Positions 1 to 6,702 of a stretch of 12,192 bases of DNA are shown here, piece after piece. Each line of letters opens with the position of its first letter. The first letter of the stretch is position 1. The notes under the pieces are model-generated. The model had not been told where the DNA came from, did not search any database, and worked only from the letters and a program-made list of their open reading frames with translations. This stretch comes from Bacteroidota bacterium. Its GTDB lineage: Bacteria > Bacteroidota > Bacteroidia > Bacteroidales > VadinHA17. Position numbers and translations under genes: made by a program. The DNA lies in NCBI GenBank assembly GCA_030631445.1, contig DAOVLD010000029.1, positions 1-12,192 on the forward strand, in the 5' to 3' direction.

Positions 1-1932
1 CATCAGTATAGCTGTTTCTTTTGTAGAAGGTTTTGGACCGGGATACATGAATTTCTCTCCTTCTGTAACATTATGAGGGTACTTTCTGATATATGACCGG
101 TAAAAATATTGAGCTTTAGTTGTACCATGATGAGTCCGAATAAAATCTATGACTTGCTTTGGAAGATTATTTTTCCTGGCAAGTTCAACTCCTCTTTCCA
201 CATGATTAATAATAATCTCCGCGCTTTCACTAAACTCCATTCTTTCGTGTGGGTTGAAATTATCAGATTGATTCTCAATAAAATACTCATGTCTGTACAT
301 TTTTCCAATATCATGGTACAAAGCACCGGTCCTGAGTAATAATGCATTACCACCTATAATACGGACAGCTTCTTCAGCAAGATTGGCAACCTGCATGGAA
401 TGCTGGAAGGTTCCCGGCGCTTTTGCTCCTAACTTACGTAATAACGGTTGATTTGTATCTGACAGTTCAAGGAGTGTTGCATCAGATAAGAAACCAAACA
501 ATTTCTCGAAGATATATATTAAAGGAAGAGTTAAAAGGATTAATGCTGAGTTTCCGGCAAACCAGGCATAATTGATCCACTCAAGATTCCTTATGTTGTT
601 CTCTTGTATTATTCCTATGCCTGCATACACCAAACCATAACTAAGAAAAATGAGTATAGCAGTAAGGAAAAACTGGCCTCTCCGATAAGTATTGGTAAGA
701 CTGAATATGGCAACAATCCCTGCAATAACATTCAGAAAAACAAATTCAAAAGAATTTGGTACAAAAAAACCAACCACAAGAATGATAACAAGATGAATAA
801 AAAGAGCAAGACGTGCATCATAAAACGTACGGATAATAATAGGTACAAATACAAACGGAATAAAATAAAAGCTAACTGCACCGGTTTTGTTGACAATACT
901 TGAAATAAAAATAAAAAGAACCACCAGTAATAGTATGAATGATGTACTTATATTGCTATCAAGAATTTCGCTTCTAAAATGTAGTAAAAACAGGTACAAC
1001 ATCAAAATTGATACGATCACCAACAAAGAACTTCCCAGCAATTTAAGGTAATAGTTTGATGCAGATCCCAGCCGTGATTCGTGTTCTTGTCGTAATGATT
1101 CCAATATCCTGAATTTCGAATTACTAACAACTTCTCCTTTCGAGATAACTAACTGGTTGGACTGAACCATGCCCAATGTAATTGATATCTCATTTATAAG
1201 GCTCTCCTTTACTTTTGTGGATGTTTCTTCATCATAGAACAAATTCGGTCTCACAAAATTTGACAAATTCAGTTCATCAAGAAATACAATATCCACAGGA
1301 TTAATTCCATTCTTCTCCCTTGCTTTAAATGTATTGAGCTCACTTACAATATATTCATATGCCCGCTTAAATGTGAACACATCCGTGTATTCAGCTTGTT
1401 CGGCTATATTTCCTTTTAGAATGACAATAATTCTTCCTTCATCTCTTACTCTCTCAAGGATATCACTCACCTCAACAATTCCCGGTAAATAAAGATGTTC
1501 CAATATATCAGAAGTGAAAGACAGATATCTGATTTTTGTTTCTTCCAATCTCCTGGAATAAATTCTGTCTGTTTCAACTCTTTCAATCAGATTGTAGTGC
1601 TCAGAAAGAAAATTTGCCCATTTCTGATCAAACGCTTCAAGAAAATCATTCATTTTTGAAACAACAATAGAACTATCATAGCGAAAATATGGATTGAAAT
1701 CTCCAAGAATACTATCTCGTTCAGCATTTAACCGGCTTTCTGACTTGTAGATTGGAAAATCATAATCAGCATACAGATCTTCATGCATCCATGGCTTCCC
1801 TTTTTGATATTCATATCGAAATTTACCTTCCCTGGGGAAAAAGGATGTTACTATAATAATGGTTAGTAAGAAAAGTCCGGCCTGGAAAATTTTCTTCTTG
1901 TTATTCCTGAAAAAAATGAAAAACTTTCTCAT
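1..1932 (-). CDS. 7TM-HD family phosphohydrolase, PgpH-like (3' end beyond window)
   Basis: Open over 644 codons from an ATG at 1932 and still open at base 1, so the C-terminus is missing. Residues 16-33 form an N-terminal membrane anchor. Residues about 35-290 are a large extracytoplasmic region (7TMR-HDED type), followed by about seven membrane helices at 298-475. The cytosolic HD domain starts near 505, with H511 (QHSMQ), the HD pair H540-D541 in YHDIGK, then H577, H601 and H602, a full metal-binding set for the visible part. In Listeria and other Firmicutes this architecture is PgpH, a c-di-AMP phosphodiesterase at the inner membrane. The reaction is inferred for this organism. About 40-60 residues are probably lost past the window edge. 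It is divergent from the C40 peptidase and has its own TAnnTTTG box about 75 bases upstream. Family assignment is secure; the substrate is not. Confidence 0.93.
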   Translation of the reverse strand, partial: MRKFFIFFRNNKKKIFQAGLFLLTIIIVTSFFPREGKFRYEYQKGKPWMHEDLYADYDFPIYKSESRLNAERDSILGDFNPYFRYDSSIVVSKMNDFLEAFDQKWANFLSEHYNLIERVETDRIYSRRLEETKIRYLSFTSDILEHLYLPGIVEVSDILERVRDEGRIIVILKGNIAEQAEYTDVFTFKRAYEYIVSELNTFKAREKNGINPVDIVFLDELNLSNFVRPNLFYDEETSTKVKESLINEISITLGMVQSNQLVISKGEVVSNSKFRILESLRQEHESRLGSASNYYLKLLGSSLLVIVSILMLYLFLLHFRSEILDSNISTSFILLLVVLFIFISSIVNKTGAVSFYFIPFVFVPIIIRTFYDARLALFIHLVIILVVGFFVPNSFEFVFLNVIAGIVAIFSLTNTYRRGQFFLTAILIFLSYGLVYAGIGIIQENNIRNLEWINYAWFAGNSALILLTLPLIYIFEKLFGFLSDATLLELSDTNQPLLRKLGAKAPGTFQHSMQVANLAEEAVRIIGGNALLLRTGALYHDIGKMYRHEYFIENQSDNFNPHERMEFSESAEIIINHVERGVELARKNNLPKQVIDFIRTHHGTTKAQYFYRSYIRKYPHNVTEGEKFMYPGPKPSTKETAILM

Positions 1933-2008
1933 AGGATCCGCTGATTAATTTAAGCACTTGTGCAGAGTATCACTACAAATAATATGTTCCGGTTAAAATA
2001 TTAATGAA

Positions 2009-2041
2009 CAAAGGTATAATAAATAACCAGATCATAATCAA
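2009..2041 (-). promoter_or_regulatory. Bacteroidota-type promoter of the 7TM-HD gene
   Basis: On the minus strand, TACCTTTG (bases 2016-2009) matches the -7 consensus TAnnTTTG exactly. A TTG at 2041-2039 lies 22 bases upstream, within the usual 17-23 range. The predicted start is near 2002, giving a leader of about 70 bases. The -33 element is only a three-base match. Confidence 0.5.
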
Positions 2042-2061
2042 CTTGATTTTTTACGGAATTA

Positions 2062-2091
2062 GTTGAGTGAGTTAAGTGGTTAAGTGAGTTG
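2062..2091. repeat. GTTAAGTG-type minisatellite between divergent promoters
   Basis: Imperfect tandem units of 8-9 bases, GTTGAGTGA, GTTAAGTG, GTTAAGTGA and GTTG, lie between the -33 element of the minus-strand promoter and the -7 box of the plus-strand promoter. Similar AGTTAAGT-type sequence reappears just after the peptidase gene at 2952-2979, so related repeats bracket that gene. No function is known to me. Confidence 0.6.
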
Positions 2092-2117
2092 TGGCAATAC
2101 ATTTAAATAAGATTTTT

Positions 2118-2125
2118 TACCTTTG
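2118..2125 (+). promoter_or_regulatory. -7 box upstream of the C40 peptidase
   Basis: TACCTTTG matches TAnnTTTG exactly, 35 bases before the ATG at 2161. The nearest TTG upstream (2089-2091) is 26 bases away, which is long, so the -33 half is weak. The octamer is the same as the one serving the divergent 7TM-HD gene. Confidence 0.45.
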
Positions 2126-2160
2126 ATCAAATAATTTTTTGAAATACAACAGTCCTGATC

Positions 2161-2949
2161 ATGAATTTTGGTATATCAGAGTTTAGTATTGTCCCTGTAC
2201 GGAAAGACCCGTCGCATCGTACAGAAATGTCAACACAGATATTGTTTGGAGAGAGATTCAAAATACTTGACAAAATAAAAGACTGGGCATTTGTTGAATT
2301 GCTATTTGATGGTTCTCATGGCTGGGTGGAAAACAGGTCGATAAAAGAGTTAAATATGGAAGAATACCACATATTAACTGTTAATGTGCCTGTTATTCTT
2401 CCCCGAATATCTGTTGCTCAAAGTATAGACCTGCCTCTATTATCTGAAATAACCCTTATGCCCGGAAGTGAAATATACGGCATGACCGGCAAAAAGAACA
2501 GCTTTAATTTTATTGGAAAAAACTATAAACTGGATTATCCCGTAGAAATAAAATCCGGAACTACCAGAGATAATATTATCGAAACAGCTAAAACATACAT
2601 GAACAGTCCCTGCCTTTGGGGTGGAAAATCACCCTGTGGAACTGATTGCGCAGGATTTGTTCAAATGGTTTATAAAATAAATGGAATATCTCTGCCGCGT
2701 GATGTCGGACAGCAACCGGTAAAAGGAATAACCCTGAGTTTCGTTGAAGAGGCACAACCGGGAGATCTTGCTTTTTTTGATGATGACCGGGGACAGATCA
2801 AACATGTTGGACTTCTTCTTGAAAAAAACCAGATAATCCACGCTTCAGATATTGTAAGAATTGACAAATTTGATCACCAGGGTATTTACAGAGAGGAGTT
2901 TGATCAATACACCCATAAACTGCGAGTGGTGAAAACGATACTAAAGTAG
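2161..2949 (+). CDS. NlpC/P60 (C40) peptidase with N-terminal SH3 domain
   Basis: 262 residues. Residues about 10-65 form a bacterial SH3 domain (VPVRKDPS near the start, GWVENRSI near its end), and about 70-130 look like a second, degenerate SH3-like module. The papain-like NlpC/P60 domain covers about 140-260: catalytic C163 in GTDCAGF, H215 in KHVGL, and a third polar residue, H227, in IHAS. This matches the family of gamma-D-glutamyl-L-diamino-acid endopeptidases (YkfC/DPP-VI like) that cut peptidoglycan stem peptides. No signal peptide is visible, which fits the cytosolic recycling enzymes of this family rather than a secreted hydrolase. The ATG is supported by the TAnnTTTG box at 2118 and by the SH3 domain beginning almost at once. 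The gene stands alone, divergent from the 7TM-HD gene. Exact substrate is inferred. Confidence 0.93.
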   Translation: MNFGISEFSIVPVRKDPSHRTEMSTQILFGERFKILDKIKDWAFVELLFDGSHGWVENRSIKELNMEEYHILTVNVPVILPRISVAQSIDLPLLSEITLMPGSEIYGMTGKKNSFNFIGKNYKLDYPVEIKSGTTRDNIIETAKTYMNSPCLWGGKSPCGTDCAGFVQMVYKINGISLPRDVGQQPVKGITLSFVEEAQPGDLAFFDDDRGQIKHVGLLLEKNQIIHASDIVRIDKFDHQGIYREEFDQYTHKLRVVKTILK

Positions 2950-2951
2950 GT

Positions 2952-3027
2952 GAGTAAGTTAAGTAAGTTGAGTGGTGAGAAGTCGAAGAGTTTATGAGTT
3001 TATAAGTTTAGGAGTTGAAAAGTTTTT
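2952..3027. repeat. Degenerate short-period minisatellite, forward block (GAGTTTAT octads)
   Basis: It begins 3 bases after the peptidase stop codon. The first part has 9-base units GAGTAAGTT and AAGTAAGTT (2952-2969). From 2988 there are five in-phase octads, GAGTTTAT twice, then AAGTTTAG, GAGTTGAA and AAGTTTTT, ending at 3027. The reverse complement of the octad unit recurs at 3083-3114. Confidence 0.65.
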
Positions 3028-3042
3028 TTCTCAGCAGACCAT

Positions 3043-3066
3043 TGATACTTATCTATTTAGGTATCA
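3043..3066. other. Small inverted repeat between the two octad blocks
   Basis: TGATAC (3043-3048) and GTATCA (3061-3066) can form a 6-bp stem with a 12-base loop. It sits centrally between the forward and reverse octad blocks, so the whole 2988-3114 region could fold as a nested structure. No T-run follows the inner stem, so it is not a standard terminator. Confidence 0.35.
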
Positions 3067-3082
3067 CTTCAACATCTTACAA

Positions 3083-3114
3083 ATAAACTCATAAACAAAT
3101 AAACAAATAAACTT
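3083..3114. repeat. Octad minisatellite, reverse block (ATAAACTC type)
   Basis: Four in-phase octads, ATAAACTC, ATAAACAA, ATAAACAA and ATAAACTT, are the reverse complement of the GAGTTTAT units at 2988-3011. The exact match between blocks is 14 bases: 2990-3003 pairs with 3083-3096. The block ends 21 bases before the small ORF at 3135. Confidence 0.65.
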
Positions 3115-3134
3115 TTATTAAGAGTTAATAAGTT

Positions 3135-3263
3135 ATGTTCAAATTCAATGATTTAACAATTTTGTTAATAGTAATCTTTATTCTTATCATAGTATATATA
3201 ATTATGAAGAGAATTCATTGGAAAAAGCGGAGAGAACTCAGGAAAAGAATGAAAAAGTATTGA
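3135..3263 (+). CDS. Possible small single-pass membrane protein, 42 residues
   Basis: An ATG at 3135 opens 42 codons to a TGA. Residues 9-24 are almost purely aliphatic (LLIVIFILIIVYIIM region) and form one membrane helix. Residues 25-42 are strongly basic, rich in Lys and Arg, as expected for a cytosolic tail under the positive-inside rule. The hydrophobic-then-basic layout is better organised than chance AT-rich sequence. However, I see no TAnnTTTG box or Shine-Dalgarno site, the upstream DNA is the octad repeat, and I recognise no family. It lies in the spacer between the C40 peptidase and the convergent cysN. Comparison with relatives for codon conservation would settle it. Confidence 0.45.
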   Translation: MFKFNDLTILLIVIFILIIVYIIMKRIHWKKRRELRKRMKKY

Positions 3264-3270
3264 TCGCGGG

Positions 3271-3305
3271 GTTTGTGTTACGAGTTACGGGTTTCGTGTT
3301 ACGGA
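3271..3305. repeat. Heptad minisatellite, TTACGRG type
   Basis: Five contiguous 7-base units: GTTTGTG, TTACGAG, TTACGGG, TTTCGTG, TTACGGA. It starts 7 bases after the small ORF and is richer in G+C than its surroundings. Confidence 0.6.
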
Positions 3306-3325
3306 CTGTCGGGGTCCATTCTTCA

Positions 3326-3353
3326 CTCTCAGCCCTCAGCTCTTAGCTCTCTA
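3326..3353. repeat. Heptad minisatellite, CTCTCAG type
   Basis: Four contiguous 7-base units: CTCTCAG, CCCTCAG, CTCTTAG, CTCTCTA. It ends 2 bases before the cysN stop codon. The unit is unrelated to the neighbouring TTACGRG array but has the same period. Similar heptamer arrays (STRR-like) are known in intergenic DNA of other bacteria; assigning this one to such a class is inference. Confidence 0.6.
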
Positions 3354-3355
3354 CC

Positions 3356-4630
3356 CTATTCAACTATCATTCCTGCACCAACGGTTACATTGGTTGATTC
3401 ATCAATCAGAATTAAGCTACCGGTATTCCTGTTAGTGTTATATGGATCATAGAATAATGGTTTTGTTGTACGTATTGAAATGCGTCCAATCTCATTCAGA
3501 CCGATATTTCTATCTTCAAAATTTTTATCCAATGTATTAATATCAACCTTATATTTTACATCTTTGATCACACACCGGACATCTGCAGAAGTATGCTTAA
3601 CATTATATTTACCGTTTAGCACCAAAGGATCTTTATTTAGCCAACAAATCATTAAATCAATATTCTGACTCTTCTCCGGTGTTTTATTCTCTCCTACGAT
3701 CATGTCTCCACGGCTGATATCAATATCATCCTCCAGTGTCAAAATAACTGACTGCGGTGCGAAAGCAATTTCCAACTGTTCCTTGTAAAAATCGATTTTC
3801 CTGATTTTCGAAGACAATCCGGAAGGCAGGACCCTGACTGTATCCCCCGGTTTAAAAACTCCGCTGGCAATACGACCGGCATAGCCACGATAATCATGGT
3901 ACTTATCCGATTGGGGCCGGATCACATTCTGCACGGGAAATCTTTGGAATGAATAATTGAGGTCACTGCTAATATGCAGGTTTTCAAGCAAGTAAAGAAA
4001 AGTCGGACCATTATACCATTCTGTATTCTCTGACCGGTCAACAACATTGTCGCCATATTTTGCACTGATAGGCACAAACCTTATATCTTTAACGTTAAGT
4101 TTTGCAGAGAATTTCTTAAACTGGGCTTGTATATCGTTAAAAACCTCTTCACTAAAATTCACCAGGTCCATCTTGTTCACACATACAATAATATGAGGTA
4201 TCTGCAACAATGAAGCAATATAAGAATGCCTGATGGTCTGCTCAATAACTCCGTTTCGGGTATCAACAAGAATTACGGCAGCATTTGCAGTTGAGGCACC
4301 GGTTACCATATTACGGGTATATTGAATATGACCTGGTGTATCAGCAATAATAAATTTTCTTTTAGGAGTTGCAAAGTACCTGTAAGCAACATCAATGGTA
4401 ATACCTTGCTCTCTTTCAGCACGCAATCCATCAGTAAGCAATGCCAGGTTAACCTCATTTTCCCCTTTCCTTTCACTTGCTTCTTCAATAGCACTCATCT
4501 GGTCTTCAAAAATGGCTTTGCTATCGTATAATAATCGCCCAATTAATGTACTCTTACCATCATCAACACTACCTGCTGTTGTAAACCGCAATAGTTCCAT
4601 GTTAAGATAACCCCTGGTTGTTTCCGTCAT
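3356..4630 (-). CDS. cysN: Sulfate adenylyltransferase large (GTPase) subunit CysN
   Basis: 424 residues. This is the regulatory GTPase half of ATP sulfurylase, which with CysD makes adenosine 5'-phosphosulfate (APS) from ATP and sulfate in the cytosol, driven by GTP hydrolysis. G1 is GSVDDGKST at 20-28, switch I is around 75-86 (GITIDVAYRYF), G3 is DTPGH at 97-101, G4 is NKMD at 152-155 and G5 is SAK near 189. Two EF-Tu-like beta-barrel domains follow to the end. It lacks the extra N-terminal residues of E. coli CysN and has no fused CysC (APS kinase) domain. The ATG at 4630 gives the YLNMELLRF lead-in typical of Bacteroidota CysN; an internal ATG at 4600, with AGGGG ten bases upstream, is an alternative. 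It begins 26 bases after the cysD stop and is surely co-transcribed with cysD. Confidence 0.96.
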   Translation of the reverse strand: MTETTRGYLNMELLRFTTAGSVDDGKSTLIGRLLYDSKAIFEDQMSAIEEASERKGENEVNLALLTDGLRAEREQGITIDVAYRYFATPKRKFIIADTPGHIQYTRNMVTGASTANAAVILVDTRNGVIEQTIRHSYIASLLQIPHIIVCVNKMDLVNFSEEVFNDIQAQFKKFSAKLNVKDIRFVPISAKYGDNVVDRSENTEWYNGPTFLYLLENLHISSDLNYSFQRFPVQNVIRPQSDKYHDYRGYAGRIASGVFKPGDTVRVLPSGLSSKIRKIDFYKEQLEIAFAPQSVILTLEDDIDISRGDMIVGENKTPEKSQNIDLMICWLNKDPLVLNGKYNVKHTSADVRCVIKDVKYKVDINTLDKNFEDRNIGLNEIGRISIRTTKPLFYDPYNTNRNTGSLILIDESTNVTVGAGMIVE

Positions 4631-4656
4631 AATTACTTGATCAATAAATTTGAACT

Positions 4657-5562
4657 TTAAAAATACCCCTCTTTCTTCCTGTCTTCCATAGCTGCATCCG
4701 ACCGTTTGTCATCAGCCCGGCTTCCGCGTTCTGTGGTACGTGTAGCTGCAACCTCCTGGATAATTTCCTCGAGGGTTGTAGCTTTTGAAAGGGTAAGCCC
4801 GGTACATGTAATATCACCGATTGTACGGCACCTGACATCTGTTTCAATTACCTTTTCCGAATCCCTGAGTTTCATGAAAGGTGCCCAGGCAAGCCAAACA
4901 CCATCGCGATTAAACACTTTTCGTTTATGAGTATAGTATAAGCTCGGCATTTCAATTTGTTCCATGAAAATATACTGCCACACATCCATTTCAGTCCAGT
5001 TACTTATCGGGAACACCCGGAAATGTTCACCCATATTCTTCTTCCCATTGAATATATTCCAAAGTTCGGGACGCTGGTTTTTCGGATCCCACTGCCCGAA
5101 TTCATCCCTGTGCGAAAAGAACCTTTCCTTAGCCCGTGCCTTTTCTTCATCGCGGCGTCCGCCACCCATAGCAGCATCGATTTTTAACTCTTCAATACCA
5201 TCTAAAAGAGTTACTGTCTGCAGAATATTGCGACTGGCATCATATCCTGTTTCTTCCTTAGCCCTCCCATTATCAATAGACTCCTGCACATACCTTACAA
5301 TTAGTTTCGTCCCACTCTCTTTCATAAGCCGGTCGCGGAAATCAAGGGTTTCCTGAAAATTATGTCCGGTATCAATATGCATCATCGGGAATGGGATCTT
5401 TGCAGGCCAGAAAGCCTTGCGTGACAAATGGAACATCACGATTGAATCCTTACCACCTGAAAAAAGCATAGCAGGTTTTTCAAACTGTGCCACTACCTCA
5501 CGGATTACAAATATTGATTCAGATTCCAGTTCCCTTAAATGGTTAATATTATATTCCCTCAT
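4657..5562 (-). CDS. cysD: Sulfate adenylyltransferase small subunit CysD
   Basis: 301 residues from the ATG at 5562, close to the 302 of E. coli CysD. It is the catalytic half of ATP sulfurylase, an N-type ATP pyrophosphatase that adenylates sulfate. The PP-loop SGGKDS is at residues 35-40. The conserved family C-terminus is present: TTERGSR, ADDKRSDAAMED and final KKEGYF. The reading frame stays open upstream to an ATG at 5721, but those 53 extra residues have no counterpart in the family. A good promoter at 5591-5619 lies inside them and would place transcription start downstream of that ATG, so the short start is right. First gene of a cysD-cysN operon; no PAPS- or APS-using enzyme lies beside it in this window. 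Confidence 0.95.
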   Translation of the reverse strand: MREYNINHLRELESESIFVIREVVAQFEKPAMLFSGGKDSIVMFHLSRKAFWPAKIPFPMMHIDTGHNFQETLDFRDRLMKESGTKLIVRYVQESIDNGRAKEETGYDASRNILQTVTLLDGIEELKIDAAMGGGRRDEEKARAKERFFSHRDEFGQWDPKNQRPELWNIFNGKKNMGEHFRVFPISNWTEMDVWQYIFMEQIEMPSLYYTHKRKVFNRDGVWLAWAPFMKLRDSEKVIETDVRCRTIGDITCTGLTLSKATTLEEIIQEVAATRTTERGSRADDKRSDAAMEDRKKEGYF

Positions 5563-5590
5563 GGAGTAAGTTTTTGAAAAAAGTGTAGCG

Positions 5591-5619
5591 CAAAAGTAAG
5601 ATTTTATATTTATTTCAAA
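5591..5619 (-). promoter_or_regulatory. Bacteroidota-type promoter of cysD-cysN
   Basis: On the minus strand, TTTG (5619-5616), a 17-base spacer and TACTTTTG (5598-5591) match the consensus TTTG / TAnnTTTG fully. The expected start is near 5584, giving a leader of about 22 bases before the cysD ATG at 5562. This is the best promoter match in the window. Confidence 0.72.
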
Positions 5620-5665
5620 CATATTATACAATAGAACATTAGTTTTTTTACTATTTTTGCATTCG

Positions 5666-5710
5666 TTGGCTAGATGAACCTTCTTTTTTAAAAGAAATTG
5701 TGTTAGCCAA
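5666..5710. promoter_or_regulatory. Nested inverted repeat in the cysD / 5779 divergent spacer
   Basis: The outer arms TTGGCTA (5666-5672) and TAGCCAA (5704-5710) are exact reverse complements. Inside them TTCTTTT and AAAAGAA (5681-5687 and 5690-5696) form a second perfect stem. The structure lies about 47 bases upstream of the cysD -33 element and about 70 bases before the divergent ATG at 5779. It could be an operator for a dimeric regulator or a transcript hairpin; the sequence alone does not decide. Confidence 0.4.
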
Positions 5711-5778
5711 AAAAGTGGCATAGGCTTTGCTTAAATTATTATCAACTACATGTTTTATTAACAAAACATTTCTAAAAA

Positions 5779-6507
5779 ATGAAATCAATATATTTTATTT
5801 TAGTAATGCTTGTTGTAACAACAAAGCTTATAGGACAATCTTCTGTATATAAAACTGTAATCCTGCCTGCAGATATTCATGGTGAAAAAACAGTTATAAA
5901 AGATGGAATTACAACCAGATATTATGATAAATTGATGCCTTCTTATATTAATGGATCACCTTATTTAAATGACGATTTTATGTTCGGGCAATTCGCCCTC
6001 AAAGACGGCAGGAGAGTAGAAAAAACGAAATTCCGATATAACATTTATTATGATACCTTCGAGATGTTATACAAAAATGACACTTTGATTATTAGCAAAC
6101 CCTATAACCTGAAATGGTTAACACTAAATGATAAAACATATATTTACACTACCCTCCTTCCTGAAGGTTCAAAAGTAAAAAATGGCTATTTTGAAGTATT
6201 AGCTAAAGGACAATTATCATTATATTTAAAAAGAACTATCAAAGTAGAATATGATGAATTTTTGCCAAATTATAAAGGCGGGGGAGGAACAAAAGAATTT
6301 TATTATGAAAGGGATATCTCTTATTATGTTGAAGATAACAATAACTATGTTTTTGTATTAACCAGTAAAAGAAGATTCTTGAAAAATATTCCTGACCATA
6401 AATCTGAAATAAAAAAATTTATGAAACAAAACAAGACAAAGATAAGGGAAGAAAGTAGTGTTGTACAGCTAATTAATTATTACAACAGTTTTTTACCGCC
6501 TGATTAA
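5779..6507 (+). CDS. Uncharacterised exported protein, 242 residues
   Basis: Residues 1-20 are a signal peptide (MKS, a hydrophobic run, then LIGQ before SSVYK), with probable signal peptidase I cleavage after the GQ region and no lipobox Cys. The mature part has no domain I can name. It is rich in Tyr and Lys and has features I associate with a widespread hypothetical family of Bacteroidota: GSPYLNDDF, then KFRYNIYYDTFEM, DKTYIYTT and a basic C-terminal section with IKKFMKQNK and a final NYYNSF. The pattern suggests a beta-rich periplasmic protein with an alpha-helical end. It stands alone, divergent from cysD and convergent with the ASST-like gene. Upstream, TAGGCTTTG (5721-5729) resembles the -7 box but has one extra base. 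The AAAAAATG context is typical for the phylum. Function unknown. Confidence 0.8.
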   Translation: MKSIYFILVMLVVTTKLIGQSSVYKTVILPADIHGEKTVIKDGITTRYYDKLMPSYINGSPYLNDDFMFGQFALKDGRRVEKTKFRYNIYYDTFEMLYKNDTLIISKPYNLKWLTLNDKTYIYTTLLPEGSKVKNGYFEVLAKGQLSLYLKRTIKVEYDEFLPNYKGGGGTKEFYYERDISYYVEDNNNYVFVLTSKRRFLKNIPDHKSEIKKFMKQNKTKIREESSVVQLINYYNSFLPPD

Positions 6508-6702
6508 TTCATAAAATTCTTATTAAACAAAAAGGCAACAGTAAAAAGGCAGAAGTAGTTTCATATAAACAGACTTTATTTGTATATCTACATAACTGAT
6601 AAATTTATTCATTGTTGTCCGGGGAAAATCAAAAATAGAGAAATTCTGACTCCAAATCCCTAATTTTACATACCTGGATATATAAATTCAAAAGAGAACT
6701 GT
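6508..6702. other. Convergent spacer, nothing strong
   Basis: The spacer lies between two convergent stop codons. It holds a 9-base direct repeat AAAAAGGCA (6529-6537 and 6543-6551) and otherwise AT-rich sequence. I see no clear GC-rich hairpin with a T-run that would serve as an intrinsic terminator on either strand. Confidence 0.4.

Noticed and set aside
109..903. Plus-strand open frames at 109-339 and 604-903
   Set aside because: They are the opposite strand of the well-supported 7TM-HD gene, with low-complexity Lys/Asn-rich or unordered translations.
2952..3353. CRISPR array
   Set aside because: Units are only 7-9 bases and contiguous; there are no spacers of constant length and no cas genes.
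3480..5356. Short frames overlapping cysN and cysD on both strands
   Set aside because: All lie inside genes with full family motifs and show no motif of their own.
5563..5721. N-terminal extension of CysD to the ATG at 5721
   Set aside because: The extra 53 residues lack family similarity, contain the promoter, and would make the protein much longer than known CysD.
6508..6702. Bidirectional terminator between convergent genes
   Set aside because: No GC-rich hairpin followed by a T-run could be found on either strand.
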